Source of the DNA: Myxococcales bacterium | GTDB lineage: Bacteria > Myxococcota_A > Polyangia > Haliangiales > Haliangiaceae | Reading direction: 5' to 3' | Assembly (NCBI GenBank): GCA_028287135.1 | Contig: JAQBQE010000001.1 | Location: 1 to 64,000, forward strand | Length of the DNA: 64,000 nt | Shown: positions 1 to 11,089 of the stretch, piece after piece | Numbering within the stretch: the first letter of the stretch is position 1 | Layout of the letters: every line of letters starts with the position of its first letter | Position numbers and translations under genes: made by a program | The notes under the pieces: generated by a model | Seen by the model: only the letters and a program-made list of their open reading frames with translations | What the model was told of the DNA's origin: nothing | Database searches by the model: none

Positions 1-197
1 CGTGTTCAGCCGAACCGGCGAAACGCGAGGGGGTCTGGATGCGCAGCAGCCAGAACCCCGAGCAGCGTACGTGCCGTGGGCCCATCCACCCATCCGGCTA
101 CGAACAGCGTACGCGCACCCCATCCGCAGCGGATCGTCGACGTGGACGTACGTGCACGTACACGACGACGGAACCCGCTAACTGACCAGCATTCGCG

Positions 198-1118
198 CTA
201 GGGCGCCGTGACCATGGCCGCGACCTCTTCCGCGCAGCCGCGGCACATCGTGAAGCCTGCGCCGCCATGACCGTAGTTGTGGATGATCCGGCCCTCTCGC
301 TCGAGCCGGACCTCGAGGCGATACGGCCGCAGCCCGACACGCTCGGTGCGCACGCGGCCGACGGCGAGCCCGAGCGAGCGCGCCTGATCGAGGATCCGCG
401 CCGTGATCTCCGGGTTGATCTCCGCGGGCGCGCCGGGCGGCCACGGCAACGAGCACCCACCGAGCACGAGCTCGTCGCGGCGCGGGATCACGTAGAAGAT
501 CGAATCGGCGTTGCGGTGATCGGTGATCGAGACCGAGAGATCCACCGTTCCCGGATCGGTGATCACGATCTGGCCGAGCAGCGGGTAGATCAGGTCGTCA
601 CCCGCGAGCTCGCGCGCCGCGAGTCCCGTGCAGTTGATCACCGCGTCGCCGGGCTCGGCCGCGAGATCGAACACGGCGCGATGTTCGATCTGTGCGCGGA
701 GCCGTGCTGTGATCCAGCGCAGGAATCGCGCGGGCTCGACGCGCGGAGCGTGAAACTTCCACGCCATGTGGCCGTCGATCACGGGGGCCGGCTCGCGCGT
801 GACCTCGATGTTGGCGGCCCACCACGGAATCGGGGGGTGCAGGCCTTCCTCGGTCGTGATCTCGTACCCGGTCAGCAGGTCGATGCCGGCCTCCGGATCG
901 TGCGCGAGCTGCTCGAGCCAGGTCCGGGTGTGTGAGGACCAGGCGGCGACCTTGGCCGGTGGTCCCGCTCGATACGGGAACCACACCGCGCCCGCCACGG
1001 CCGACGTCGTCTGCGGCCCGTTGCCCGCGGCGACGATCCGGACGGTGTGGCCCTGCTCCTCGAGCGTGAGCGCGGTGGTCAGCCCGATGATGCCCGCGCC
1101 GACAACGGTGATCTGCAC
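198..1118 (-). CDS. FAD-dependent oxidoreductase, D-amino-acid oxidase-like
   Basis: N-terminal Rossmann motif MQITVVGAGIIGLTTALTLEEQGHTV; DAO-like C-terminus (GLRPYRLEVRLE...NYGHGGAGFTMCRGCA). Confidence 0.85.
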   Translation of the reverse strand: MQITVVGAGIIGLTTALTLEEQGHTVRIVAAGNGPQTTSAVAGAVWFPYRAGPPAKVAAWSSHTRTWLEQLAHDPEAGIDLLTGYEITTEEGLHPPIPWWAANIEVTREPAPVIDGHMAWKFHAPRVEPARFLRWITARLRAQIEHRAVFDLAAEPGDAVINCTGLAARELAGDDLIYPLLGQIVITDPGTVDLSVSITDHRNADSIFYVIPRRDELVLGGCSLPWPPGAPAEINPEITARILDQARSLGLAVGRVRTERVGLRPYRLEVRLEREGRIIHNYGHGGAGFTMCRGCAEEVAAMVTAP

Positions 1119-1174
1119 TCACAGAGCATAGCGAGGACCTACGCCCGCGACGAATTAACGGTACGGTCGCCGCC

Positions 1175-1921
1175 GTGGACCCGCTGGTCATCGCGCTGCT
1201 GACGGTGACCGCACTGCTCGCTGGCACCGTCGACGCGATCGCCGGCGGCGGTGGACTGATCACGCTGCCCGCACTGCTGACGGCGGGCCTGCCGCCCCAC
1301 GTGGCGCTCGGCACGAACAAGGGTCAGAGCGTGTGGGGCTCGGGGGCGGCGCTGGTCGCGTTCTGGCGGGCGGGTCGCGTCGACGGCCGGCAAGCCGGAT
1401 TCACGTTCCCGCTCGGCTTTCTCGGATCGCTCGCCGGCGCGCAGCTCGTGCTCCTGATCTCGAAGGATGCACTGCGCCCGATCGTGATCGTCCTGTTGAT
1501 CGGTGCCGCTGTGCTGCTCGTGGTGCGAAAGCCGAGCGGCGAGGGCGACGACACCGAGGGCCGGCCGTGGATCGCCGCGGCGCTCGCGCTCGGCATCGGC
1601 GCCTACGACGGATTCTTTGGCCCGGGCACCGGAACGTTCCTGATCGTCGGATTCGTTGCGCTGTGCGGGCGAAGCCTCGTGCGCGCGACCGCCGACGCGA
1701 AGGTCGTCAACTTCGCGTCGAACCTGGCGGCGCTCGCAGCGTTCACGCACAACGGCAGCGTGATGTGGGAGGTCGCGTTGCCGATGGCCGTGGGGCAGCT
1801 GTTCGGCGGTCTCATCGGTGCACGGCTCGCGATCAAGGGCGGCGCTCGCCTGATCCGCGCGATGGTGCTGATCGTCTCCGGCGCGCTCGTGATCAAGCTC
1901 GGCTACCACCTGATCAGGTGA
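1175..1921 (+). CDS. TSUP family (TauE/SafE) membrane permease
   Basis: DAIAGGGGLITLPALLTAGLPPHVALGTNK motif, repeated hydrophobic segments, YDGFFGPGTGTF second half-repeat. Confidence 0.9.
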   Translation: MDPLVIALLTVTALLAGTVDAIAGGGGLITLPALLTAGLPPHVALGTNKGQSVWGSGAALVAFWRAGRVDGRQAGFTFPLGFLGSLAGAQLVLLISKDALRPIVIVLLIGAAVLLVVRKPSGEGDDTEGRPWIAAALALGIGAYDGFFGPGTGTFLIVGFVALCGRSLVRATADAKVVNFASNLAALAAFTHNGSVMWEVALPMAVGQLFGGLIGARLAIKGGARLIRAMVLIVSGALVIKLGYHLIR

Positions 1922-2867
1922 CGGGCGCGAGACCCTTGGCCGCTCGCAGGTCGCGAACGAGCTGCGCCTGACCATCGGCGTGATAGCTCGAGCGCACCAG
2001 CGGACCGGCGACGACATGCGTGATCCCGAGCGAGCGCGCGAAGGTCTCGAGCTCGGCGAACTCCGTCGGATGCACGTAGCGCTCGATCGGCAGGTGCTGC
2101 TTGCTGGGTGCGAGGTACTGGCCGAGCGTCACGATGTCGACGCCGAGATTGGCGACATCGCGCAGGACGTCCTCGACCTCCTCGCGAGTCTCACCGAGGC
2201 CGAGCATCAATCCGGTCTTGGTGACCGCGTCGCGCTTGCGGGCGTGCTCGAGGATCTTGTAGCTGCGCGGATAGCTCGCCTGCACCCGGACCTGGCGCGA
2301 AAGCCGCGGCACGGTCTCGAGGTTGTGGGCAAACACGTCCGGGTCGGCGTCGAGCACGATGTCGACGAGCTCGGTCTTTCCCTTGAAGTCACCGGCGAGG
2401 ATCTCGAGCGTCATGCCGGGGCACGCGTCCTTGACCCGGCGGATCGTCTCGGCCCAGTGCGCGGCACCGAAGTCGGCGAGGTCATCGCGGTCGACGCACG
2501 TGATCACCGTGTGCTCGAGCGAGAGCCGGCCCAGCATCTCGGCGACCCGGCGCGGCTCGTCCGGATCCGCGGGGAGCGGGCGCCCGGTGGTGACATCGCA
2601 GAACCGGCACGACCGGGTGCAGATATCGCCGAGGATCATGATCGTCAGCGCGCGGCGGGTCCAGCACTCGCCGATGTTCGGGCAGCTCGCGCTCTCGCAC
2701 ACGGTGTGGAGCTGGAGCTCCTTCACCATCGCGCGCAGCTCGAAGAACGCGGGCTTGGTCGGCAGCGTGGCGCGGATCCACTCGGGATGGCGGCGCCGGG
2801 TCGCCGGAGGCTCGGGCGCGACGGGGGCCTGACCCACGACCGGCAGGTGCACGCGCGTCTCGGACAT
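1914..2867 (-). CDS. lipA: lipoyl synthase
   Basis: Radical SAM CTRSCRFCDV, auxiliary cluster CESASCPNIGEC, RSSYHADGQ C-terminus; start taken at MSETRVHLP. Confidence 0.97.
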   Translation of the reverse strand: MSETRVHLPVVGQAPVAPEPPATRRRHPEWIRATLPTKPAFFELRAMVKELQLHTVCESASCPNIGECWTRRALTIMILGDICTRSCRFCDVTTGRPLPADPDEPRRVAEMLGRLSLEHTVITCVDRDDLADFGAAHWAETIRRVKDACPGMTLEILAGDFKGKTELVDIVLDADPDVFAHNLETVPRLSRQVRVQASYPRSYKILEHARKRDAVTKTGLMLGLGETREEVEDVLRDVANLGVDIVTLGQYLAPSKQHLPIERYVHPTEFAELETFARSLGITHVVAGPLVRSSYHADGQAQLVRDLRAAKGLAPVT

Positions 2868-3008
2868 CCCCGGATCCATACTCCACGCGGCCAGGGAAGG
2901 CGAGCGCCGTGTCCGCGGTGCGCGCTACACACGTGAGATCCTGCTCCCGACCGGCAGTTCCGTCGTGCGGCACGCAGCGCGTGTGCCCAAGGTCGCGAGG
3001 AGGTCCCG

Positions 3009-3536
3009 ATGAAGCGCGCTGTCCTGTTGGTCCCGCTAGCGGTCGCGATCGCTGCTGCCGAGGGATTGCCCGAGATGCGCATGACGCCGACTGAGATCGT
3101 CTCGCGCGAAGTGCTGGTGGTGGAGACCTCCCGCGATCCAGCGGGAACGTCGGGTGTCACCGGCATGCATTCCACCGTGATCGCGGGCGATCCGTCGAAG
3201 CCCGGCTACTACGCGATCCTGCTGTTCGTGCCTCGCAATTCGAGGATCGAAGCGCACTCGCATCCCGACGACCGGATCGCGACGGTCGTGTCGGGCATGT
3301 GGAGCTTTGGCTATGGAAAGAAGTTCGATCCGAAGGTTCTCGTCGAGCTCCCACCGGGGAGCGTCTACACCGAGCCCGCGGGTCGCGACCACTTCGCACA
3401 GACCGGCAACGAGCATGTCGTCATCCAGATCTCGGGCGTCGGCCCGTCGGGGACGCGCTACGTCGATCCCGCGCTCGATCCGTCGCGCCCGAACAAGTCG
3501 GCCACGGCAGCGCCGGTCCGGCGACCGCGGCGGTGA
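3009..3536 (+). CDS. secreted cupin-domain protein
   Basis: Signal-like N-terminus MKRAVLLVPLAVAIAAAEG and cupin motif EAHSHPDDRIATVVSGMWSFGYG. Confidence 0.75.
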   Translation: MKRAVLLVPLAVAIAAAEGLPEMRMTPTEIVSREVLVVETSRDPAGTSGVTGMHSTVIAGDPSKPGYYAILLFVPRNSRIEAHSHPDDRIATVVSGMWSFGYGKKFDPKVLVELPPGSVYTEPAGRDHFAQTGNEHVVIQISGVGPSGTRYVDPALDPSRPNKSATAAPVRRPRR

Positions 3537-3542
3537 CGCGAC

Positions 3543-4988
3543 CTACAGATCGATCGCGTGGCCGAGAGCATCCTCGGTCGCACTCTTGATCGCCTCGGCG
3601 AACGTCGGGTGCGCGTGGATCGTCGCGATCAGGCTCTCGGCGTTGACCTCGGTCGACTTCGCGAGCGTGAGCTCGGCAACGAGGTCGGTGACCGCGGGAC
3701 CGATCATGTGGGCACCGACCAGCGCGCCGGTCTCGGCATGCCACAGCACCTTGACGAACCCGGTCGTCTCGCCTGCAGCGCGCGCCTTCGCGAGCGCGGT
3801 GAACGGGAACTTGCCGACCTTGACCGGGACGTTCTGCTCCTTCGCCTTCTCCTCGGTGAGGCCGACCGAGGCGATCTCCGGAGAGCAGTACGTGCACGCG
3901 GGGATCGCATCGTAGCGAACCGGTTCCGCGTGGACGTTGGCGATCTTCTCGGCGACGAACACGCCTTCGGACGACGCCACGTGCGCGAGCCCGCGGCCGA
4001 TCACGTCGCCGATCGCCCACAGGCCATCACCGCAGCGATTCTCGCTGTCGACCTTGATGTAGCCGCGGTCGAGCTCGACCTTGTGCGCTTCGAGGCCGAG
4101 GTTCTCGGTGTTCGCCGCGACGCCGACCGCGACGAGCAGGATGTCGGCCTCGAGCGTGATCGCGGCCTCGGCCGAGTCGCGCGACGGCGCACCGGGCACG
4201 CCCTTGGGCTCGACCGTCATCACGACCTTGTCCGCGCTCGGCTTCGCCGAGGTCAGCTTGTGATCGAGGAGGAACTTGATCCCGCGCTTGTCGAACGCGC
4301 GCGACAGCTCCTTGCTGATATCCGGATCCTCGTTGGGCACGAGGCGCGGCAGGAACTCGACGATCGTGACCTCGGTGCCGAGCGAGCGATAGAACGATGC
4401 GAACTCGACACCGATCGCGCCGGCGCCGAGGACCACCATCGTCTTTGGCTGGTCGGGCAGGGTCATCGCCTTGCGGTACTCGATGACGCGCTTGCCATCG
4501 ATCTCGATCCCGGGCAGGGACCGCGCGCGGGCGCCGGTCGCCAGGATCACGTTCTTCGTCGAGAGGGTTCGCTTCGCGCCGTCGGCCGTGGTGACCTCGA
4601 TCTGGTGCGGCTTCCATGCACCGGGCCGGGGCAGGAGCTTCGCGGTGCCGGCGATCGAGTCGATCTTGTTCTTCTTGAACAGAAAGCCGATGCCCTTGCT
4701 GACCTTGTCGGCCACGCCGCGGCTGCGCGCGATGATCGCCGGGAAGTCCGCCTTGACCTCGCCGACCGTGATCCCGAAGTCCTTGGCGTGCTTGAACGTG
4801 TCGAACACCTCGGCGGAGCGGAGCAGGGCCTTGGTCGGGATGCAGCCCCAGTTGAGGCAGATGCCCCCGAGGCTCTCGCGCTCGATGCATGCGGTCGATA
4901 GTCCGAGCTGCGCCGCGCGGATCGCCGCGACATAACCGCCCGGGCCCGAGCCGATCACGATGACGTCGTAGATCTTCTCGTCGCTCAC
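3543..4988 (-). CDS. lpdA: dihydrolipoyl dehydrogenase
   Basis: GSGPGGYVAAIRAAQLG, GGICLNWGCIPTKALL redox motif, HAHPTFAEA C-terminus; GTG start overlaps the E2 stop (GTGA). Confidence 0.95.
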   Translation of the reverse strand: MSDEKIYDVIVIGSGPGGYVAAIRAAQLGLSTACIERESLGGICLNWGCIPTKALLRSAEVFDTFKHAKDFGITVGEVKADFPAIIARSRGVADKVSKGIGFLFKKNKIDSIAGTAKLLPRPGAWKPHQIEVTTADGAKRTLSTKNVILATGARARSLPGIEIDGKRVIEYRKAMTLPDQPKTMVVLGAGAIGVEFASFYRSLGTEVTIVEFLPRLVPNEDPDISKELSRAFDKRGIKFLLDHKLTSAKPSADKVVMTVEPKGVPGAPSRDSAEAAITLEADILLVAVGVAANTENLGLEAHKVELDRGYIKVDSENRCGDGLWAIGDVIGRGLAHVASSEGVFVAEKIANVHAEPVRYDAIPACTYCSPEIASVGLTEEKAKEQNVPVKVGKFPFTALAKARAAGETTGFVKVLWHAETGALVGAHMIGPAVTDLVAELTLAKSTEVNAESLIATIHAHPTFAEAIKSATEDALGHAIDL

Positions 4989-6556
4989 AGCGCGAGCGAC
5001 TCCGGCTTCTCGAACAGCTCGCCGAATGCCTGCAGCCACTTCGCGCCGAGCGCGCCGTCGATCACGCGGTGGTCACACGACATCGTCACCGTCAGGCGCT
5101 TGCCGGCGACGATCGCGCCGTCCTTGCCGACCACCGGCTCGTCGACCGTGCCGCCGATCGCGAGGATGCCGCCCTCGGGCGGATTGATGATGGCGGTGAA
5201 CCGCTCGATGCCGAACATGCCGAGGTTCGACACGCTGAACGTCGACCCCGTGATCTCGTGGCCCTTGAGCTGCTTGTTCTTGGCGCGCTCCGCGAGGTCC
5301 TTGACCTCGGCCGCGATCGAACCGATGCCCTTCTGATCGGCATCGCGGATCACCGGCGTGACCAGGCCATCGGGGATCGCGACAGCGACGCCGATGTGGA
5401 CGCGGTGATAGCGCCGGATCGAATCGCCCTGCCAGCTCGCGTTGCACTCCGGCACGCGACGAAGCGCGAGCGCGGCGGCCTTGATGATCAGATCGTTGAC
5501 GCTGACCTTGCCGCGATCACCGAGCAGATCGTTGAGGCGCTGGCGGAACCCGAGCAGCGGCGCCGCGTCGAGCTTCCGCATCAAGTAGAAGTGCGGGACA
5601 TCGCGCTTCGCCTCGGTCAGCCGCGAGGCGATCCGCTTGCGCATGTTCGACGCAGGAACGTCCTCGTAGTCCCCGTCTCCCTCCGGGACGATCTGCCGCG
5701 CGTGGCGGACCGCGATCGCCTGGGTGACCTGGTGGTCGCCCACATCCTCGGCCGCATGCCCCTCGGTCGGCTCGGGCTCGCCGTGGCCGTTGCCCGTTGA
5801 CGGCTGCGCGCCTCCGCCCTCGGCGGCCTGCTTCACATCGCGCTCGACGATCCGCCCACCCGGACCGGAACCCGTGATCGTCCGCAGATCGATCCCGAGA
5901 TCGATCGCCAGCGTCTTCGCGAGCGGCGACGCGAGCAGCTTACCCGGCGCTGCCTGCGCGGCAGGTCGCTGCTGCGGCGTCGGGGTTCCCGCCCGCGGGA
6001 TCGGTCCTTTGCCCTGCGCCGCCCGCTGCTCGCTCGAGACCGCGTTCTTCTGCGCTGCCGGCGCATTCGCCGAATCCTCGACACCCATCTGCGGAGGCGC
6101 GCCGGCGCTCGCGGTCGTCGCCTTGGCTCCGCCATTGCCATTGCCATTGCCGGTTGCCTGTTGCCTGGTGCCTGGTACCTGTTTCTGAGTCGCCGGGGCA
6201 GGGGCCGCTTTACCGGAAGGGGCAGGAGCGGCGGCAGGCGCTGGCCCAGGAGCGGCGGCAGCCGAAGCGCCACCACCACCACCAGCGGCCGACGCCACCA
6301 GCGAGGCAATGTCCTCCCCCGCCTTCCCGATGATCGCCACCGGCGCCCCGAGCTTGACGGTGTCTCCCTCCTTCACCAGGAACTTGAGCAGCACGCCCTC
6401 GTCCTCGACGTTGAAGTCCATGTTCGCCTTGTCGGTCTCGACCTCGGCGATCAGGTCACCGGGCGACACCTTGTCGCCCTCCTTCTTGGTCCAGCGAACG
6501 AGGACGCCTTCCTCCATCGTCGGAGACAGCTTCGGCAAACCGAGGATCTGAGCCAT
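4985..6556 (-). CDS. pdhC: pyruvate dehydrogenase complex E2 (dihydrolipoyllysine acetyltransferase)
   Basis: Lipoyl domain ETDKANM, E3-binding region, catalytic SCDHRVIDGALGAKWL; one lipoyl domain and a low-complexity linker. Confidence 0.95.
   Translation of the reverse strand: MAQILGLPKLSPTMEEGVLVRWTKKEGDKVSPGDLIAEVETDKANMDFNVEDEGVLLKFLVKEGDTVKLGAPVAIIGKAGEDIASLVASAAGGGGGASAAAAPGPAPAAAPAPSGKAAPAPATQKQVPGTRQQATGNGNGNGGAKATTASAGAPPQMGVEDSANAPAAQKNAVSSEQRAAQGKGPIPRAGTPTPQQRPAAQAAPGKLLASPLAKTLAIDLGIDLRTITGSGPGGRIVERDVKQAAEGGGAQPSTGNGHGEPEPTEGHAAEDVGDHQVTQAIAVRHARQIVPEGDGDYEDVPASNMRKRIASRLTEAKRDVPHFYLMRKLDAAPLLGFRQRLNDLLGDRGKVSVNDLIIKAAALALRRVPECNASWQGDSIRRYHRVHIGVAVAIPDGLVTPVIRDADQKGIGSIAAEVKDLAERAKNKQLKGHEITGSTFSVSNLGMFGIERFTAIINPPEGGILAIGGTVDEPVVGKDGAIVAGKRLTVTMSCDHRVIDGALGAKWLQAFGELFEKPESLAL
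6131..6180. repeat. Microsatellite in the E2 linker: GCCATT x3 followed by four heptamers
   Basis: GCCATTGCCATTGCCATTGCC then GTTGCCT GTTGCCT GGTGCCT GGTACCT (6153-6180). Confidence 0.85.
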
Positions 6557-6568
6557 GAGAAGGGACCC

Positions 6569-7561
6569 CTATTCGAGATACAGAGCGCGACGAACTGCAG
6601 CGACGACGTCCTTCACCTGCGGCTGGACCTCGTCCTCGAGGTTCTTCGCGTACGGCATCGGAACGTCATCGCTGGTGACGCGCTCGATCGGCGCGTCCAG
6701 CGAATCCATGCAGTGCCTCTGCATCTGGTATGCGACCTCGGCACCGAACCCAGCGACCGGCCACCCGATCTCGACGATCACGCAGCGGCCTGTCTTCTTC
6801 ACCGACTCGACGAGCGTGGGGACGTCGAGCGGGCGCAGCGTACGGGGATCGACGACCTCGCACTCGATGCCTTCCTCGGCGAGCACCTTGGCGGCGTCGA
6901 GGCAGGTCCACACCATCTTCGACCACGCGATCAGCGTGATGTCCTTGCCCTCGCGCTTGATGTCAGCGACGCCGATCGGGATCAGGTCGTCCGCGCCGCC
7001 GGTCGGCTCGGGGACTTCCCACGTCGTGTTGTAGAGGGTCTCGCCCTCCATGAACACGACCGGGTTCTCGTCGCGAATCGCGCTCTTCAGCAGGCCCTTG
7101 GCATCGAGCGCCGTCGACGGCATCACGACCTTCAGACCCGGGACGTGAGCGTAGTAGCTCTCGAGTGCCTGGCTGTGCTGCGAGCCGACCTGCACCGCAG
7201 GGCCGCTCGGGCCGCGGAACACGATCGGGATGTTGTACTGCCCGCCGCTCATCTGGAAGATCTTCGCCGCGTTGTTCACGATCTGATCGATCGCGACAAG
7301 CGAGAAGTTGAACGTCATGAACTCGATGATCGGGCGCAGCCCGACCATCGCTGCGCCCACGCCGATGCCTGCAAAGCCCATCTCCGCGATCGGCGCGTCG
7401 ACGATCCGGCGCTCGCTGAACCGCTGAAGCAGACCCTGCGTCACCTTGTAGGCGCCGTTGTAGTGACCGACCTCTTCGCCCATGACGAAGACGTTTGGAT
7501 CGCGATCCATCTCCTCGCGCATCGCCTGGTTCAAGGCTTCGCGATAGCTGATGACGGCCAT
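6569..7561 (-). CDS. pdhB: pyruvate dehydrogenase E1 component, beta subunit
   Basis: MAVISYREALNQAMREEMDRDPNVFVMGEEVG...APIAEMGFAGIGVGAAM; downstream of pdhA. Confidence 0.95.
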   Translation of the reverse strand: MAVISYREALNQAMREEMDRDPNVFVMGEEVGHYNGAYKVTQGLLQRFSERRIVDAPIAEMGFAGIGVGAAMVGLRPIIEFMTFNFSLVAIDQIVNNAAKIFQMSGGQYNIPIVFRGPSGPAVQVGSQHSQALESYYAHVPGLKVVMPSTALDAKGLLKSAIRDENPVVFMEGETLYNTTWEVPEPTGGADDLIPIGVADIKREGKDITLIAWSKMVWTCLDAAKVLAEEGIECEVVDPRTLRPLDVPTLVESVKKTGRCVIVEIGWPVAGFGAEVAYQMQRHCMDSLDAPIERVTSDDVPMPYAKNLEDEVQPQVKDVVAAVRRALYLE

Positions 7562-7565
7562 CGTC

Positions 7566-8570
<1,005 letters not shown>

Positions 8571-8661
8571 GGAGGCGGTCACCACGCCGCGGACTCTACC
8601 CATGGAGAGCCCCGGACGCTACGACCGCAGGCGCCCATAACGTCGCCGCGGACCTGAAGAA

Positions 8662-9072
8662 TCAGCGCAGATCGATCATGACGCTGTTGGTCGAACCGAT
8701 CGAACGGATCTCGGAGGCAAATCCGCCCTCGGTACCCAGCTCGACCTGCCCGAACCGGTCGGGGAGCTTGTCGATCGAGAACTGACCCAGCTTGCACGGG
8801 ACGGGCGTGAACCCGAGCGTGTCTCCCTGGTCGCGGCCGAGAAAGTTGATGAACAGATCAGGGTGGCTCGCGCACGTCGTCGCGTTCGCCTCGGCGCCCT
8901 GGACCGTCCAGGTCGTGACCACGGCGCGGACCGCCGAGCTTTCGGCGCACATGCTGTCCCGCGCGCAGACCTCGCCGGTCCCGCACGAAGAATCCGTGGT
9001 GCACTCGCTGCCGCCGCTGGTCGGGCATCCGGCCAGGCTGAAGAGAGCTGCCGCGATCAAAGCTGGGCGCAT
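8662..9072 (-). CDS. small Cys-rich lipoprotein, function unknown
   Basis: Lipobox MRPALIAAALFSLAGCPTS; ECTTDSSCGTGEVCARDSMC cluster. Confidence 0.6.
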   Translation of the reverse strand: MRPALIAAALFSLAGCPTSGGSECTTDSSCGTGEVCARDSMCAESSAVRAVVTTWTVQGAEANATTCASHPDLFINFLGRDQGDTLGFTPVPCKLGQFSIDKLPDRFGQVELGTEGGFASEIRSIGSTNSVMIDLR

Positions 9073-9101
9073 CGAGCCCGAAGCGTAGCGCCTGTTCCCG
9101 C

Positions 9102-10499
9102 TCACTGCACGTAGAACGGATTCGCGTACACCCATGGCAGCTCCACCTCCGCCATCTCGGTCCCCAGATCGCCGAGGTACGGCCCGAGGTGCGATGGCAC
9201 GATCGTGATCTCGACCCGATACGCACCGGACGCGCCGATGTGTGCGTTGATCTGACCGTCCGGATAGCCATCGCCCTGCGCGATGATCTGGGGCGGGCCG
9301 TCGGGATCGATCCAGTACACCTTGCCGCGGATGGTCGGCTGCGGCAGCGACGGGTCGAGGCCGCGAACACGCGGCAGATCCACCGTCAGCATCGCGCCTT
9401 CGCTCCGCGCGATGGTCCCGCCGAGCTCGATCGTCTGACCACCGGGCGTGACCGCACGGATGTCGAGACCCTCGGGGGTGCCGAGCAGCTCGAACACCGA
9501 GAACATCCGGCCGACGGCGAGGGCCGCCTGGATCTGATCGATGTCGTGGGGATCCTCGACCAGTGCGATGTTCCCGAACCAGCGAAACACCCGGCGATAC
9601 GCGTCGCCGCGCTCGCCGTCGGCCAGCGGCACCGGGATCGCATTCTCGTGCGCGTCGCTGCCCGCGGTCACCGAAACGTGGTGGCCCTCCTTGAGCAGCG
9701 CGTGCCACGCGTCGATCGCCGGCTGATTCGGCGAGAGGAACGCGAGCATCGCGAGATCGGGCTCGGGATGGCCGGGGTTGGTATCGGCGAACTCGGCCGC
9801 GCCCGCGATCGCTCCACCGGCATCGAGGCCGAGGAAGTCCTTGCGAATGTCGGGATCGATGTTTGCGTGGAGGTTGTAGACCTCGATCCCGTCGGGCTGG
9901 ACCGCGCGCAGGGTCTCGAGGGTCTTGCTCTCGGTGTGTGCGACCCAGACCAGGCCACCCGCAGCACGGAACGCGGCAGCCGACGCCCCATCGTTCCCGT
10001 TGTAGATGTCATGGCGCTCCTGGACCGTTCCAAGAACGTGGTGGTCGAGCATGATCGGCATCAGATCGTTCTCGCCGCCGATCGTGACCAGCACCTGGTG
10101 CCCGCCGTCGCACAGGATCCGCGACGCGATCTGATCACCGCCGCGCATCACCGGCTGATCGGTGCTGCGCATGCTGAACAGGGTGGGGAACGCCTCGTCC
10201 GCCATCGAGTCGTCATGGTCGGTGAGGTTGGCGAAGTCGATGTTCGTGGTGCACAGCGCCTGGCGCAGGCTCGCGAGGCAGGCCTCATTCGGTGCGCCAT
10301 TCGCGGCGCGCGGCTGGCCGTCGCAGGCGTCATGCGAGTACGGGGAGTGCAGGTGGACGATGCCGCGTGCCGGTGTGAGCCCACGCCGCACCCCCATCAC
10401 CGATGCCTCGGGGAGCGTCTTGTCCCACGTGGGCAGCTCGGGCGGCGTCGTCGGGCCGCCACAGGCCGCCACCACCACCACGGCTATCGAGGTCCTCAC
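9102..10499 (-). CDS. PHP-domain metallohydrolase (CehA/McbA-like)
   Basis: RGIVHLHSPYSHDACDG, NLTDHDDSMADEAFP, GSDAHENA motifs. Confidence 0.75.
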   Translation of the reverse strand: MRTSIAVVVVAACGGPTTPPELPTWDKTLPEASVMGVRRGLTPARGIVHLHSPYSHDACDGQPRAANGAPNEACLASLRQALCTTNIDFANLTDHDDSMADEAFPTLFSMRSTDQPVMRGGDQIASRILCDGGHQVLVTIGGENDLMPIMLDHHVLGTVQERHDIYNGNDGASAAAFRAAGGLVWVAHTESKTLETLRAVQPDGIEVYNLHANIDPDIRKDFLGLDAGGAIAGAAEFADTNPGHPEPDLAMLAFLSPNQPAIDAWHALLKEGHHVSVTAGSDAHENAIPVPLADGERGDAYRRVFRWFGNIALVEDPHDIDQIQAALAVGRMFSVFELLGTPEGLDIRAVTPGGQTIELGGTIARSEGAMLTVDLPRVRGLDPSLPQPTIRGKVYWIDPDGPPQIIAQGDGYPDGQINAHIGASGAYRVEITIVPSHLGPYLGDLGTEMAEVELPWVYANPFYVQ

Positions 10500-10576
10500 C
10501 GGCCGGACTCTATAGGAGATCGAGGCGCAGATTGCAGGGAACCACGGGCTCGCCGCATCGCGTCGCGTCGAGGACG

Positions 10577-11089
10577 ATGCTACATTTGCACCCCAGCGTG
10601 ACGTTCGATCGGGGTGCGTTCTTGAGCTTCTTGCTCATCGGTTCGATGGGTTGCGGCCCGTCCGCGCCCAGCGCGACCGGCACCGCGAACCCGGTCGAGA
10701 CCAGGAAGATGTTCGTCGTCGTGCCGGCCGAGAGCGATGCATTTCCGCTCGCGGCCCGCGCCACGACCGAACGACTTCGCCGCGCTCGGGTCAAAGGTTT
10801 CCAGGAGCCGGAGGTGTCCAAGGTGTCCTTGGAGGTCGTCCAGCTGTCGATCGAATGCGTCGAGCCCACCCCGACCTGTTACGAGGCCGTCGGCAAGGAG
10901 CTGTCGGCGAGCCAGCTGCTGTTCGCCGAGATCGATCCCGGCCCCAAGCGCGATCAGGTCAAGGTCACCGTGACGCTGTTCGATGTCGAGGGCCGGAAGC
11001 GCAAGCGCGCCGTCGCCAAGATCTTCGCGACCGAGGACGACGTGCCGTTCGGCGTCGCTGACGTCGTGTCGGAGGCGACCAAGCCGTGA
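10577..11089 (+). CDS. putative lipoprotein, unknown function
   Basis: ATG start MLHLHPSVTFDRGAFLSFLLIGSMGCGPSA (lipobox-like); overlaps next gene by GTGA. Confidence 0.6.
   Translation: MLHLHPSVTFDRGAFLSFLLIGSMGCGPSAPSATGTANPVETRKMFVVVPAESDAFPLAARATTERLRRARVKGFQEPEVSKVSLEVVQLSIECVEPTPTCYEAVGKELSASQLLFAEIDPGPKRDQVKVTVTLFDVEGRKRKRAVAKIFATEDDVPFGVADVVSEATKP

Noticed and set aside
148-161. Perfect 14-bp palindrome GTACGTGCACGTAC
   Set aside because: Short, symmetry does not extend outward, and the window edge prevents assigning it to a promoter.
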